From an uncultured Eubacteriales bacterium (lineage in GTDB: Bacteria > Bacillota > Clostridia > Christensenellales > UBA1242): a stretch of DNA of 19,472 bases. Position 1 is the first letter of the stretch; the number at the start of each line of letters is the position of its first letter. Where the stretch lies: positions 1-19,472 of the forward strand of contig CAQFKO010000024.1 in assembly GCA_948787875.1 (NCBI GenBank). The letters are read 5' to 3'. Position numbers and translations under genes: made by a program. The notes below the pieces were generated by a model. The model was not told the origin of the DNA. It did not search any database and saw only the letters and a list, made by a program, of their open reading frames with translations. This document shows, piece after piece, positions 7,898 to 15,105 of the stretch.

Positions 7898-9580
7898 TTA
7901 TTCGCCCATTTGAGTTGTCTCAGATTTTTTTATTGCCTCTTGCTTCAATTTCAAATCTTCAATTTCTTTTTGCTTTGCTTCAACAATTCTTCTTGCTGCC
8001 TCAATAGATTCTTTTTCGGCATCAATCATAAGCCCCGATTCAAGCATACCTTCAAGATAGTCAATTCTCTCATTTATCATATTTTTTGCATGACTCGGAA
8101 TTTTGTTAAATCCCGCAAGCATATCTCTCCATGCACTGATTTTTGCGGAAGAAAGATTGTTTATCATTTCAGCAGTTCTGTTTTGATATGAAATATACTT
8201 TGAAGCACTTGAAAAAAGCTGACTTCTTAAATTAATATTCTTTCCTGTATTATCCTTAGACATCTCATCAATAAAGCTCAGTGCAGACAGTTCCCCTATT
8301 CTTGCGTGTCTTTCATTTGGATTGATATGATAACAATAATTTTTTAATTCTTTTAATAATTTATATGCAGGGTCAGACTCTTTTAGACCTGAATCCGAAA
8401 TATCTTCACTAATAGTATCAATAAGTCCACCGCCATCACGGTTATATTTGCCCTTAGATTTATTTAAGCAAGAATCAACAGCGTGAGTAAGTTCATGCGA
8501 AAGCGTCATAGCAAGTTCGCTAACGCTGTCTATTCTTTTTAAATTTACATTAATTCTCGGAGGACTATCGTCATAAAACTCACCGAGTGCACCTTCGGGT
8601 TCAAAGGTCACCTCAATTCCGTTAAGATTATTTGAGTACATAAATCTGTTTGCATAGCTAACGCAAAAAGACTTAAAATCATTAAGTGATTTTCCGTTGG
8701 AATTAACAGCTTCTTGAAATTTGGTTTTTGTTGAAACAGACAACAGCTCTTCGGCCTGTTGCAAATAATTTAATCCTGTTTGTTCTTTGTTTGGATCAAG
8801 CAAAAATTCTGTGGCTTTATAATTAATATATTCAAGTCTTGAAGTTTCTGAACTTCCCAAAAATTCTTCAACAAGATTTTCTGCCTTTTTATCCAACTTT
8901 TCAAACTTAAAGAAAACGCTGAGAATTTTTTCAAAGTCTTCTTCGTCCATTTCATCAACGATTTGTATTGCAACCAATTTAGAAATAGCGCTAAACTCTT
9001 TGAATTTTCCATCAAAATATTTTGGCAAAAATTTATTCAAATATCCTGCCAAGCATTCAATTGCCTTATCTTTTGAGGACTTTTTCTTTTTTGGCTCTTC
9101 AACCTCAGTGTTCTCATCAACGCCCGCGTCCAAATCAAAATTATTATCACTAACCGCCTCATTTTGAACACTGTGTCTATAAAGTGCATTATAAATAATC
9201 GAATAAACTTCAAGTGATGGAAGTTTTGAAAGTCTTTTAATATTGATATTCATTGCAACATCGTTATTTTTTTTAGACTGAACAAATACGCCCTTTTTTC
9301 CGCCATCAGGCGCAGAGTTAACCAAAGATGCAGTAAAAGTCAAGTCAACTTTTATTTCTTTTCCAATAGGAAGCTTATTATTAATAGCACTTTCAACTTT
9401 TTTTACAATAGCAATAATGCCGTCTTTTTTTGTTTTAGGAGCTTCCGATTTGTTGTTATTTGGTCTAATTGTTGATTGCTTGCTTAAACGCTCCAAATCC
9501 AAATTTGAAAGCGAAGCCGGCAATGGCTCCGAATTGTCAAAGCCTTCAAAAATTTCATTTAACTTAATATTAGAACTCAT
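7898..9580 (-). CDS. putative zinc metallopeptidase-like protein with HELTH motif and C-terminal coiled coil
   Basis: The 560-residue cytoplasmic protein has no signal peptide or membrane helix. Its clearest feature is MTLSHELTHAVD, with HELTH at residues 362-366, a match to the HExxH zinc-binding signature in a helix. It is followed about 70 residues later by HINPNERHARIGELSA, which offers a possible third (Glu) ligand. A low-complexity acidic and Lys-rich stretch (EVEEPKKKKSSKDK) lies at about 160-175. The last 60 residues are a charged helix or coiled coil rich in Glu, Lys and Ala. This arrangement resembles phage- and toxin-associated metallopeptidase domains, but I cannot name the family. 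The ATG at 9580 is chosen because GAGGTG sits 4 bases upstream and because the longer GTG start (9610) lies inside the promoter. It is monocistronic and divergent from murG. The substrate is unknown; peptidase activity is inferred from the motif only. Confidence 0.7.
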   Translation of the reverse strand: MSSNIKLNEIFEGFDNSEPLPASLSNLDLERLSKQSTIRPNNNKSEAPKTKKDGIIAIVKKVESAINNKLPIGKEIKVDLTFTASLVNSAPDGGKKGVFVQSKKNNDVAMNINIKRLSKLPSLEVYSIIYNALYRHSVQNEAVSDNNFDLDAGVDENTEVEEPKKKKSSKDKAIECLAGYLNKFLPKYFDGKFKEFSAISKLVAIQIVDEMDEEDFEKILSVFFKFEKLDKKAENLVEEFLGSSETSRLEYINYKATEFLLDPNKEQTGLNYLQQAEELLSVSTKTKFQEAVNSNGKSLNDFKSFCVSYANRFMYSNNLNGIEVTFEPEGALGEFYDDSPPRINVNLKRIDSVSELAMTLSHELTHAVDSCLNKSKGKYNRDGGGLIDTISEDISDSGLKESDPAYKLLKELKNYCYHINPNERHARIGELSALSFIDEMSKDNTGKNINLRSQLFSSASKYISYQNRTAEMINNLSSAKISAWRDMLAGFNKIPSHAKNMINERIDYLEGMLESGLMIDAEKESIEAARRIVEAKQKEIEDLKLKQEAIKKSETTQMGE

Positions 9581-9584
9581 AACA

Positions 9585-9590
9585 CACCTC
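9585..9590 (-). promoter_or_regulatory. ribosome binding site deciding the start of the HELTH protein
   Basis: GAGGTG on the minus strand lies 4 bases before the ATG at 9578-9580. The expected transcription start (about 9592) is only a dozen bases upstream, leaving a very short leader. Confidence 0.6.
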
Positions 9591-9598
9591 ACACAAAT

Positions 9599-9627
9599 AT
9601 TATAACACACAAAAAAGTTAATGTCAA
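9599..9627 (-). promoter_or_regulatory. full-consensus promoter of the HELTH protein gene
   Basis: The minus strand has a perfect TTGACA (9622-9627), exactly 17 bases, then a perfect TATAAT (9599-9604) with a TG extended -10 (TGTTATAAT). It is the best promoter in the window and predicts strong constitutive expression unless repressed. Confidence 0.88.
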
Positions 9628-9629
9628 TT

Positions 9630-9659
9630 TTGATAAATATTGCAAAACGCTAAAATAAT
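9630..9659 (+). promoter_or_regulatory. possible promoter of murG
   Basis: TTGATA (9630-9635), an 18-base spacer and AATAAT (9654-9659) lie on the plus strand, back to back with the minus-strand promoter of the HELTH gene and 2 bases from its -35. The alternative TAAAAT at 9651 gives a 15-base spacer. Both are imperfect, so confidence is low. Confidence 0.35.
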
Positions 9660-9695
9660 TGAATTTTTACCAAACATAATTCATAAACTAAAAGT

Positions 9696-10763
9696 ATGAA
9701 CAAAACAAATAATACAATAGTTCTCACAGGTGGTGGAACGGCAGGTCATGTAATGCCAAATATTAATTTATCCCCTTCTTTACACAAACATTTTGATAAA
9801 ATAATTTATATCGGTTCAAACAACGGAATAGAAAAAGAACTTGTTAAAAACAAAACCGATTATATATTTGAAGAAATAACAACAGTAAAATTAGACAGAA
9901 ACAAAATATTAAAAAACTTGGCAATCCCCTTCAAACTTTCAAAAGGAAAATCAGAAGCAGAAAAACTTCTCAAAAAATATAATCCAAGCATTGTATTTTC
10001 AAAAGGCGGATATGTGGGCTTGCCCGTTGTTATGGCGGCAAAAAAATTAAATATTCCCGTTGTGTGCCATGAAAGCGATATAACTATGGGGCTGGCAAAT
10101 AAATTGGCAAAAAAATATGCCACAAAAATATGCACAAACTTTGAATCCACCGCAAAAGAAAATGGCAAAAAATGCAAGCATACAGGTATGCCCGTTAATT
10201 TAAGCAAGCTTACAAAAGCCGAGGCAAAACAAAAATTAAACATAACAACAAACAAACCAATTCTTCTTGTTGTTGGCGGAAGCTTGGGTGCAAAAGCAAT
10301 AAACAACTTTATAGAAAAAAATATAGACGAGCTTTTAAAAGAATTTTTTATAATTCATATAACAGGCAAAGGCAACTCATCAAACATTAAAAAAAGCGGA
10401 TACAAACAAATCGAATTTTCCAATGATATGTGGACCATTTACAAAGCAGCAGACTTTGCAATTTCAAGAGCAGGCGCAAACACAATTGTAGAGCTATTGG
10501 CAAACCAAATTTTAACGGTCTTTATTCCTCTTCCAAAAGCAGCATCAAGGGGCGACCAAATCCAAAACGCAGCATATCTTGAAAATTGCAATTTGGCAAA
10601 ATCAATCCCTCAAAACTCTCTTACAATAAACCATCTTTTAAGCAGTTTAAAATATTTAAAAGATAATAAATCACAAATAAAAAATGCCATAAAAAATGCA
10701 GACTTCTCTGATGGCACTAACAAAATTATGGAAATTATTTTACAAGAAAAAGCACATGACTAA
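9696..10763 (+). CDS. murG: UDP-GlcNAc:MurNAc-(pentapeptide)-PP-undecaprenol GlcNAc transferase MurG
   Basis: MurG transfers GlcNAc from UDP-GlcNAc to lipid I to make lipid II on the cytoplasmic face of the membrane. The 355-residue protein has the family's GT-B layout. The N-terminal glycine loop is TGGGTAGHVMP (11-21), followed by SKGGYVGLPV (102-111) and HESDITMGLANK (125-136, in place of the common HEQN form; I recall similar variants in clostridial MurG). The second glycine loop is VVGGSLGAKAIN (192-203). The UDP-GlcNAc-binding segment SRAGANTIVELL (257-268) is followed by IPLPKAASRGDQIQNA (277-292). The length is normal. No Shine-Dalgarno sequence is visible before the ATG, which is unusual in this window. 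The gene stands alone on the plus strand, away from the usual division/cell-wall cluster, and ends in a strong terminator. Confidence 0.95.
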   Translation: MNKTNNTIVLTGGGTAGHVMPNINLSPSLHKHFDKIIYIGSNNGIEKELVKNKTDYIFEEITTVKLDRNKILKNLAIPFKLSKGKSEAEKLLKKYNPSIVFSKGGYVGLPVVMAAKKLNIPVVCHESDITMGLANKLAKKYATKICTNFESTAKENGKKCKHTGMPVNLSKLTKAEAKQKLNITTNKPILLVVGGSLGAKAINNFIEKNIDELLKEFFIIHITGKGNSSNIKKSGYKQIEFSNDMWTIYKAADFAISRAGANTIVELLANQILTVFIPLPKAASRGDQIQNAAYLENCNLAKSIPQNSLTINHLLSSLKYLKDNKSQIKNAIKNADFSDGTNKIMEIILQEKAHD

Positions 10764-10776
10764 TCATGTGCTTTTT
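10747..10776. terminator. intrinsic terminator of murG, possibly bidirectional
   Basis: A 13-bp perfect stem (AAAAAGCACATGA/TCATGTGCTTTTT) carries a CTAA loop. The murG stop TAA (10761-10763) lies in the loop. T runs follow on the plus strand, and AAAAA on the left side gives a minus-strand T run, so it may also stop transcripts from the PII-like operon. Confidence 0.88.
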
Positions 10777-10842
10777 GCATTTTTCTAAAAAAATTATAAA
10801 AACTTCAACTATTTTATTTATTTTAATAAAAGTTTTGCGTTT

Positions 10843-11217
10843 TTAAACAATCGGAACTCTGTCAAAGGTCTCGTCAATTCCGGCAACCAAAGATATAGGC
10901 AAAGCAAAAACAAGTCCTCTTGCCTCAGACTTAAAATCAACCACCGAATAAATTGCTTTCATGGTCGGAACAACCAATTCGTCTTTAACAACTATCATAA
11001 CAACCGTATTTTCAGGGTTAACCGAAAAGCCCAAAAACTTTTGCTGAATTTTAGACACACCCTTTGCTTGCATCAAAATTGCACCTCTTGTTCCAACCGA
11101 CCTAGCTGCCTCAATAACATCAGTTTCAAAACCTCTTTTAACAAGAGCAACAACCAACTTAAATTCCTTATCAGAAAATATATCATCTTCACTAAAAGTT
11201 AAAACTTTATCTTTCAT
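10843..11217 (-). CDS. PII-like signalling protein (first of two)
   Basis: The small cytoplasmic protein (124 residues from the ATG at 11217) has the pattern of nitrogen-regulatory PII relatives that accompany DUF1538 membrane proteins: a first strand (KLVVALVKRGF), VIEAARSVGTRGAILMQAKG in the T-loop region, then FLGFSVNPENTVVMIVVKDELV and a C-terminal GLVFALPIS strand. The uridylylated-Tyr T-loop of classical GlnB is not evident, so control by ligand binding is more likely than covalent modification. ATG 11217 is preferred over GTG 11223 because a GGGAG box lies 9 bases from the ATG and only 3 from the GTG. It is the last gene of the unit, 22 bases after the second PII-like gene. The partner is probably the DUF1538 protein; the ligand is unknown. 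Confidence 0.75.
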   Translation of the reverse strand: MKDKVLTFSEDDIFSDKEFKLVVALVKRGFETDVIEAARSVGTRGAILMQAKGVSKIQQKFLGFSVNPENTVVMIVVKDELVVPTMKAIYSVVDFKSEARGLVFALPISLVAGIDETFDRVPIV

Positions 11218-11226
11218 ATTCACTTT

Positions 11227-11231
11227 CTCCC
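11227..11231 (-). promoter_or_regulatory. ribosome binding site deciding the start of the first PII-like gene
   Basis: GGGAG on the minus strand lies 9 bases before ATG 11217 and 3 bases before GTG 11223. This favours the ATG and shortens the protein by two residues. Confidence 0.5.
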
Positions 11232-11239
11232 ACTATTAT

Positions 11240-11626
11240 TTATTCCACAAAAGGACCTTTCGCACCCATGTAGCCAAGAATATCAATCACAAAACAAAAA
11301 CCTTTTCCCGAACTGTTAAAATCAAATTCTTTTGCAACCTCACTCATAAAAATATCGGTAATTTCTTTTTGGCACATTGCAAGAACATAATAAGAATCAT
11401 AATTATAACCGCCCAACGAATCCGAAATCATTCGCTTGGATATCCCACAACAAGGCACTGCGGAAACCACCCTTCCACCATTATTAACAATAAACGAAAG
11501 TAAGTCATCAAGTCTGTCATTTTTCAAAACAAAACAGCACATAGACAATTCGTTGATTTGAGAGGGATAAAGCCTTGTGGAAACAATAACTCTTTTTTTG
11601 TTAGTAGCCTTAAATTTTTCTTTCAT
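11240..11626 (-). CDS. PII-like signalling protein (second of two)
   Basis: This 128-residue protein has the PII-type ferredoxin-like pattern. A hydrophobic strand holds a Cys pair (MCCFVLKNDRLDDLLSF, 29-45), a GGRVVSAVPCCGIS segment (50-63) lies where the T-loop would begin, and the C-terminal strand GKGFCFVIDILGYMGAKGP (107-125) resembles the B-loop/C-terminal end of PII proteins found next to DUF1538. There are two Cys pairs (30-31 and 59-60). The two PII-like proteins are clearly different in sequence, so they may form separate trimers or a mixed one. Its ATG overlaps the end of the DUF1538 gene by 17 bases, implying coupled translation and a linked function. Confidence 0.75.
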   Translation of the reverse strand: MKEKFKATNKKRVIVSTRLYPSQINELSMCCFVLKNDRLDDLLSFIVNNGGRVVSAVPCCGISKRMISDSLGGYNYDSYYVLAMCQKEITDIFMSEVAKEFDFNSSGKGFCFVIDILGYMGAKGPFVE

Positions 11627-13148
11627 TTCCCTTCTCCTTCATTAATTTATTATGGTGAGCCTCCAACTTTTCTATATTCGAATACATATCTATTCCATAA
11701 GTAACTCTAATGGCTTTCTTGTGTGCGCTTCTTTCCGTTCTTGCAACATTAATTCTATAAACAAGTCCAAGCACTTGAATAACAACAATCGGACACATTC
11801 CAACAATACCAATCAGTCCAAATCCGTCAACCGCACTTGAAGTTTGAGAAGCAAGAGCAATCATAATAGGAAGTAAAAATGCAGAAGACATTGGCCCCGA
11901 AGCAACTCCACCCGAGTCAAAAGCAAGATTGGTAAAAATGTCAGGAACAAAAAACATCAATATCAACGCAATCAAATATCCGACTAAAATTATATAGAAG
12001 AAATTAATATCAAAAATAATTTTCAGTGCCGAAAGCATAATTGCTCCCGCCATGGCAACAGCAATAGCAAGCATTACCACAATATAAGGAATATTATTTT
12101 TTGTTGATGTTTGAACTTGCCTAGAAAGCACAATAACCGATGGCTCAGAAAATGTAATAATAAAACCAAGTGCAATACAAAATACAATTATCAAAGGCAT
12201 ACTTAATCCTGATATAAAATCACCTATTGCATAACCCATATCGGCAATACCAAAATCTATTCCAAACAAGAACAAAAATAAGCCAACAAAAGTAATAACC
12301 AAACCAATAACAAAATCTAATTTTCTTCTAAGTGGCAACTTTATAAAAATCAAATCATAAATACAAAATACAACAGCAATAGGAATTATGGCAAGCGAAG
12401 CATTCATTAACACCGAAATAAACAAAAGTGAATCCGAACTTTCTGTTATAGATTCAACCGTTCCTCCACCCGCAAAGGTAAAGAACAACAAAACCGCAAT
12501 AATAGGTCCAAGTGAAGCGAGTCCTACCATACCAAAAACTTCCTTGTTGCTATCTTTTGAAAACTTAACGGTAAGACCCGAAGAAATAGCAAGCAAAAAT
12601 GGCGCAGTAACAATTCCTGTAGTTGCCCCACCAGCATCAAAAGCTATTGCAATATGCTCACTTTTAACCTGTGTGCAAAGCACAAATATTATCGCAAAAA
12701 GTGCAAGATAAATGTATTTGATTTTAATATTTTTAACAATTCTAACAACACCAAGTGCAACAAGCAACCCAACACCTGCACCAATACAAAAATTCAGCAC
12801 GGTTTTGGAAACATTTAATCCCGACGAAATTACTTGATTTGAAAACACAGTAACATCAGGTTCTGCAATAGTTGCACAAAACCCAAAAATAATGGCAAAC
12901 ATAACAAATATAACAAGTTTTGAAGCCTTATTTACGCAGCCAATCATTAAGTCTCCCATTGGCATAATAGTAGAATCGACTCCCGTTAAAAACAAAACCT
13001 CGCCCAAACAAATCAAAATAGCCGAAACAAAAAATCTGATAAGAACTCCCGTATCAAATTTATAGAAGAAAAAATGCACGAAAAGCACTATTACCATTAT
13101 CGGCAATAGTGCTAAAAATATATCTCGAAATTTTTTTAAAAACTGCAT
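11610..13148 (-). CDS. DUF1538-family integral membrane protein, internally duplicated; putative cation transporter
   Basis: The 512-residue protein has about a dozen hydrophobic helices and two homologous halves. Half 1 carries GFCATIAEPDVTVFSNQV (89-106) and AFDAGGATTGIVTAPFLL (169-186). Half 2 repeats them as GFIITFSEPSVIVLSRQV (328-345) and AFDSGGVASGPMSSAFLL (409-426). The EP and FD-GG motifs place acidic residues (Glu96, Asp171, Glu335, Asp411) within the hydrophobic core, as expected for an ion path. From memory, DUF1538 pairs in Halomonas (UmpA/UmpB) were reported as a monovalent cation/proton antiporter; here both halves are fused in one chain. The C-terminal 45 residues are basic and cytoplasmic, a likely contact for PII proteins. 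The gene starts 13 bases after the coiled-coil protein gene and overlaps the second PII-like gene. Transport activity is inferred. Confidence 0.85.
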   Translation of the reverse strand: MQFLKKFRDIFLALLPIMVIVLFVHFFFYKFDTGVLIRFFVSAILICLGEVLFLTGVDSTIMPMGDLMIGCVNKASKLVIFVMFAIIFGFCATIAEPDVTVFSNQVISSGLNVSKTVLNFCIGAGVGLLVALGVVRIVKNIKIKYIYLALFAIIFVLCTQVKSEHIAIAFDAGGATTGIVTAPFLLAISSGLTVKFSKDSNKEVFGMVGLASLGPIIAVLLFFTFAGGGTVESITESSDSLLFISVLMNASLAIIPIAVVFCIYDLIFIKLPLRRKLDFVIGLVITFVGLFLFLFGIDFGIADMGYAIGDFISGLSMPLIIVFCIALGFIITFSEPSVIVLSRQVQTSTKNNIPYIVVMLAIAVAMAGAIMLSALKIIFDINFFYIILVGYLIALILMFFVPDIFTNLAFDSGGVASGPMSSAFLLPIMIALASQTSSAVDGFGLIGIVGMCPIVVIQVLGLVYRINVARTERSAHKKAIRVTYGIDMYSNIEKLEAHHNKLMKEKGNERKI

Positions 13149-13161
13149 TTATCCCTCGTGC

Positions 13162-14982
13162 TTATTCAAAATCAATATCGGTAATAATATCTCCATCAAT
13201 TCTTCTTCTTGAAGATTTTTTTCTTCTTCCTTTGGTTGACTTCTTTTGCAAACCAATGTCGATATTAGTTTTATTATCAGATTTTTTATCTGATTTCAAA
13301 TCAATTTCTTCAACAATTTCATTTTTAGAAGTTTCTTTGTTTACTGCATTGTTTCTTCTGTGTTGAATTTTTTCATTCTTATTTTGAGCAGACGCAATTT
13401 CCAACAACTTTTTATCCATTTCAATATTAGATTTTTCAAGATTAGTTTTAAGTTCGTTTTTAAGACTTGTCTTTTTTGCTTTCTTGGCTATATCGCTTTT
13501 TTGCATACTTTTTGCAAAGTCTTGTTGCATACTTCTAATCTTTGCTTCTTCTTCAAGCTTGCCCAAATATGCTTGCTTTTTATACTCTTCATAGCGTCTG
13601 TTGTAAGAATCTTCAATTTCTTTAAGCTTTAAAGCATACTCTCTTTCTATTTGCTGTTTTTCAAGTTCCGCCTGCTTAATTCTTTCTTCGGAAGACTTAT
13701 CATTTTGCTTATTTGATTCAATAAGTTCAATAATTTTGGCTTGCATTTCAGCTTGCTGTTGTTGAAGCTTGATTGCCTCTTTATATCTATCGTCATTATA
13801 TTCAGAAATAACTTTAACATCTTGCTGAGCTTCTTGCGGATTGCCATTTATATCTTCATAAACTTTTGCAGTTTGAGGTTCAATATTATTTTCACTTTCC
13901 TCAGTTTCCAAGTCAGCTTCAATATCGGCTTCAACTTCTTCAATTTCCTCGGTTTCAGATTCTTCAACCGAATTATTTTCTTCTTTTGTTTCGTTAACTG
14001 TTTCCGCTTCTTCCGCATCAGACTCGTGCTCTTTTTTATCAACATCTTCAACAGAATTTAAGTTTTTGCTATCATTAATTTCGTCTTTTTGATCTTCTTT
14101 AAGTTTGTCGTTATCTTCTTTTTTATTTAAGTCAGAATCAGTTTCAACAGAATTTTCTTCATCTTCGATTTCTTCAAACCCAAGTTTACCCAAATCAAAT
14201 TCTTGATTAGACAAATCAGAAAGCTCATTTCCCTCAATGATTTTTTCATTTGCCTTCTTCTTAATATTAGCCTGCTCTTCTTCAATTTTCATAAGACGAT
14301 TTTTAATCTTATCAAGTTCAGACCTTTCAAAAGTAAATTTTTCACCCGAAATAGTATCGTCCATTGCCACTGATTCAATTGTGGTATCGCTTCCAAAACC
14401 AAAGTCTTCGTCTTGTGAAGAATCCGGAACTATTTCATTTTGCTCATCACCAAGAGGCTCCAAAATATCGTCATTTTCTTTAAGTTCTTCTTCAACCTTT
14501 CTCTGCTGTTCAAGTTTGCTCATAAAGCTGTCAAGCGAAAATCTTTTATATTGTGGGTCATCGGAAGAAAGCTGATTGATTGGTTTTTGCAAATTAGACT
14601 TAGCCTCGTCAAGTTCATTAAATTTTGTTTTGCCAAACTTATTATTCATATAGTCCGACAACGAAAATTTAACTGCGGAATTAGAACTCTCGTTAATAGA
14701 TTGCTCTGCCCTTCTGTAATTTTTATTTTTCCAAGAAGAAAACGCATTGGTATCAACAGGAGCAGTCCTTTGTTTTTGCGGACCGAAAAATTTGCCAAAC
14801 GGACTTGGCTCAAATCTGCTGCTGAAATTTTTGCGTTCAACTTTTTGTTCTTTTTTAACCTCATCTTTTTTAAGGCTGCTGTCACTTGAAAGAATATTAA
14901 TAACAACAGGTTCTCCGCCCGTTTTTCTCAAAGCCTTTTTAAAAAGATTATAATCAGAACTGTCATAGAAAAAATTATTCAT
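13162..14982 (-). CDS. large acidic, coiled-coil, probably disordered protein
   Basis: I do not recognise this 606-residue protein. There is no signal peptide or membrane helix. Residues 1-160 are mixed and polar with two copies of a short motif, KFSLSDYM (105-112) and RFSLDSFM (147-154). Residues 165-375 are extremely acidic (Glu/Asp runs around 265-370). Residues 395-545 form a long Gln/Glu/Lys/Arg helical region with heptad-like spacing, very probably a coiled coil. The C-terminus holds a basic patch, KGRRKKSSRRR (584-594), before an acidic end. The layout suggests a scaffold or adaptor that binds partners through short linear motifs; that is inference. It is the first gene of the unit with the DUF1538 and PII-like genes, 13 bases upstream of the membrane protein. 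The ATG at 14982 has only a weak AGG-type ribosome site. Confidence 0.7.
   Translation of the reverse strand: MNNFFYDSSDYNLFKKALRKTGGEPVVINILSSDSSLKKDEVKKEQKVERKNFSSRFEPSPFGKFFGPQKQRTAPVDTNAFSSWKNKNYRRAEQSINESSNSAVKFSLSDYMNNKFGKTKFNELDEAKSNLQKPINQLSSDDPQYKRFSLDSFMSKLEQQRKVEEELKENDDILEPLGDEQNEIVPDSSQDEDFGFGSDTTIESVAMDDTISGEKFTFERSELDKIKNRLMKIEEEQANIKKKANEKIIEGNELSDLSNQEFDLGKLGFEEIEDEENSVETDSDLNKKEDNDKLKEDQKDEINDSKNLNSVEDVDKKEHESDAEEAETVNETKEENNSVEESETEEIEEVEADIEADLETEESENNIEPQTAKVYEDINGNPQEAQQDVKVISEYNDDRYKEAIKLQQQQAEMQAKIIELIESNKQNDKSSEERIKQAELEKQQIEREYALKLKEIEDSYNRRYEEYKKQAYLGKLEEEAKIRSMQQDFAKSMQKSDIAKKAKKTSLKNELKTNLEKSNIEMDKKLLEIASAQNKNEKIQHRRNNAVNKETSKNEIVEEIDLKSDKKSDNKTNIDIGLQKKSTKGRRKKSSRRRIDGDIITDIDFE
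14521..14544 (-). repeat. second copy of a (K/R)FSL-x-x-(Y/F)M peptide motif
   Basis: Residues 147-154 of the coiled-coil protein read RFSLDSFM, matching KFSLSDYM 42 residues earlier in pattern. The flanks differ, so this is a repeated short linear motif rather than a DNA duplication. Confidence 0.5.
14647..14670 (-). repeat. first copy of a (K/R)FSL-x-x-(Y/F)M peptide motif
   Basis: Residues 105-112 of the coiled-coil protein read KFSLSDYM, in a polar, probably disordered region typical of docking motifs. Confidence 0.5.
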
Positions 14983-15008
14983 AAAAACCTGACCTTTTAA
15001 CTAATACC

Positions 15009-15037
15009 ATTATATAATAAATATTATATAAACACAA
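15009..15037 (-). promoter_or_regulatory. possible promoter of the coiled-coil/DUF1538/PII unit
   Basis: The minus strand shows TATAAT (15009-15014) with TTGTGT (15032-15037) 17 bases upstream. A second TATAAT lies at 15023-15028 without a good -35. The ddl terminator lies just upstream, so a promoter is needed here, but which box is used is uncertain. Confidence 0.42.
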
Positions 15038-15070
15038 AACAAAATTAACTAATTGCAAAATAAATAAAAA

Positions 15071-15099
15071 AAATTCGTTATATTTTCTATAACGAATTT
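15071..15099 (-). terminator. intrinsic terminator of ddl
   Basis: A 12-bp perfect stem (AAATTCGTTATA/TATAACGAATTT) with a 5-base loop is followed on the minus strand by eight T and a further T-rich run, directly after the ddl stop. Confidence 0.85.
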
Positions 15100-15105
15100 A
15101 TAATT

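Noticed and set aside
9581..9610. GTG start at 9610 adding ten residues to the HELTH protein
   Set aside because: The added codons fall within the TGTTATAAT promoter and upstream of the expected transcription start; ATG 9580 has a GAGGTG box.
9860..10306. 148-residue minus-strand open frame
   Set aside because: It is opposite murG; its hydrophobic look comes from complementing Lys/Asn codons.
14440..14889. 149-residue plus-strand open frame
   Set aside because: It is the complement of the Lys/Glu-rich coiled-coil protein; Phe-rich shadows are expected there.
14983..15105. AT-rich intergenic region as a replication origin
   Set aside because: No DnaA-box cluster is visible; the AT richness is explained by the promoter and terminator.
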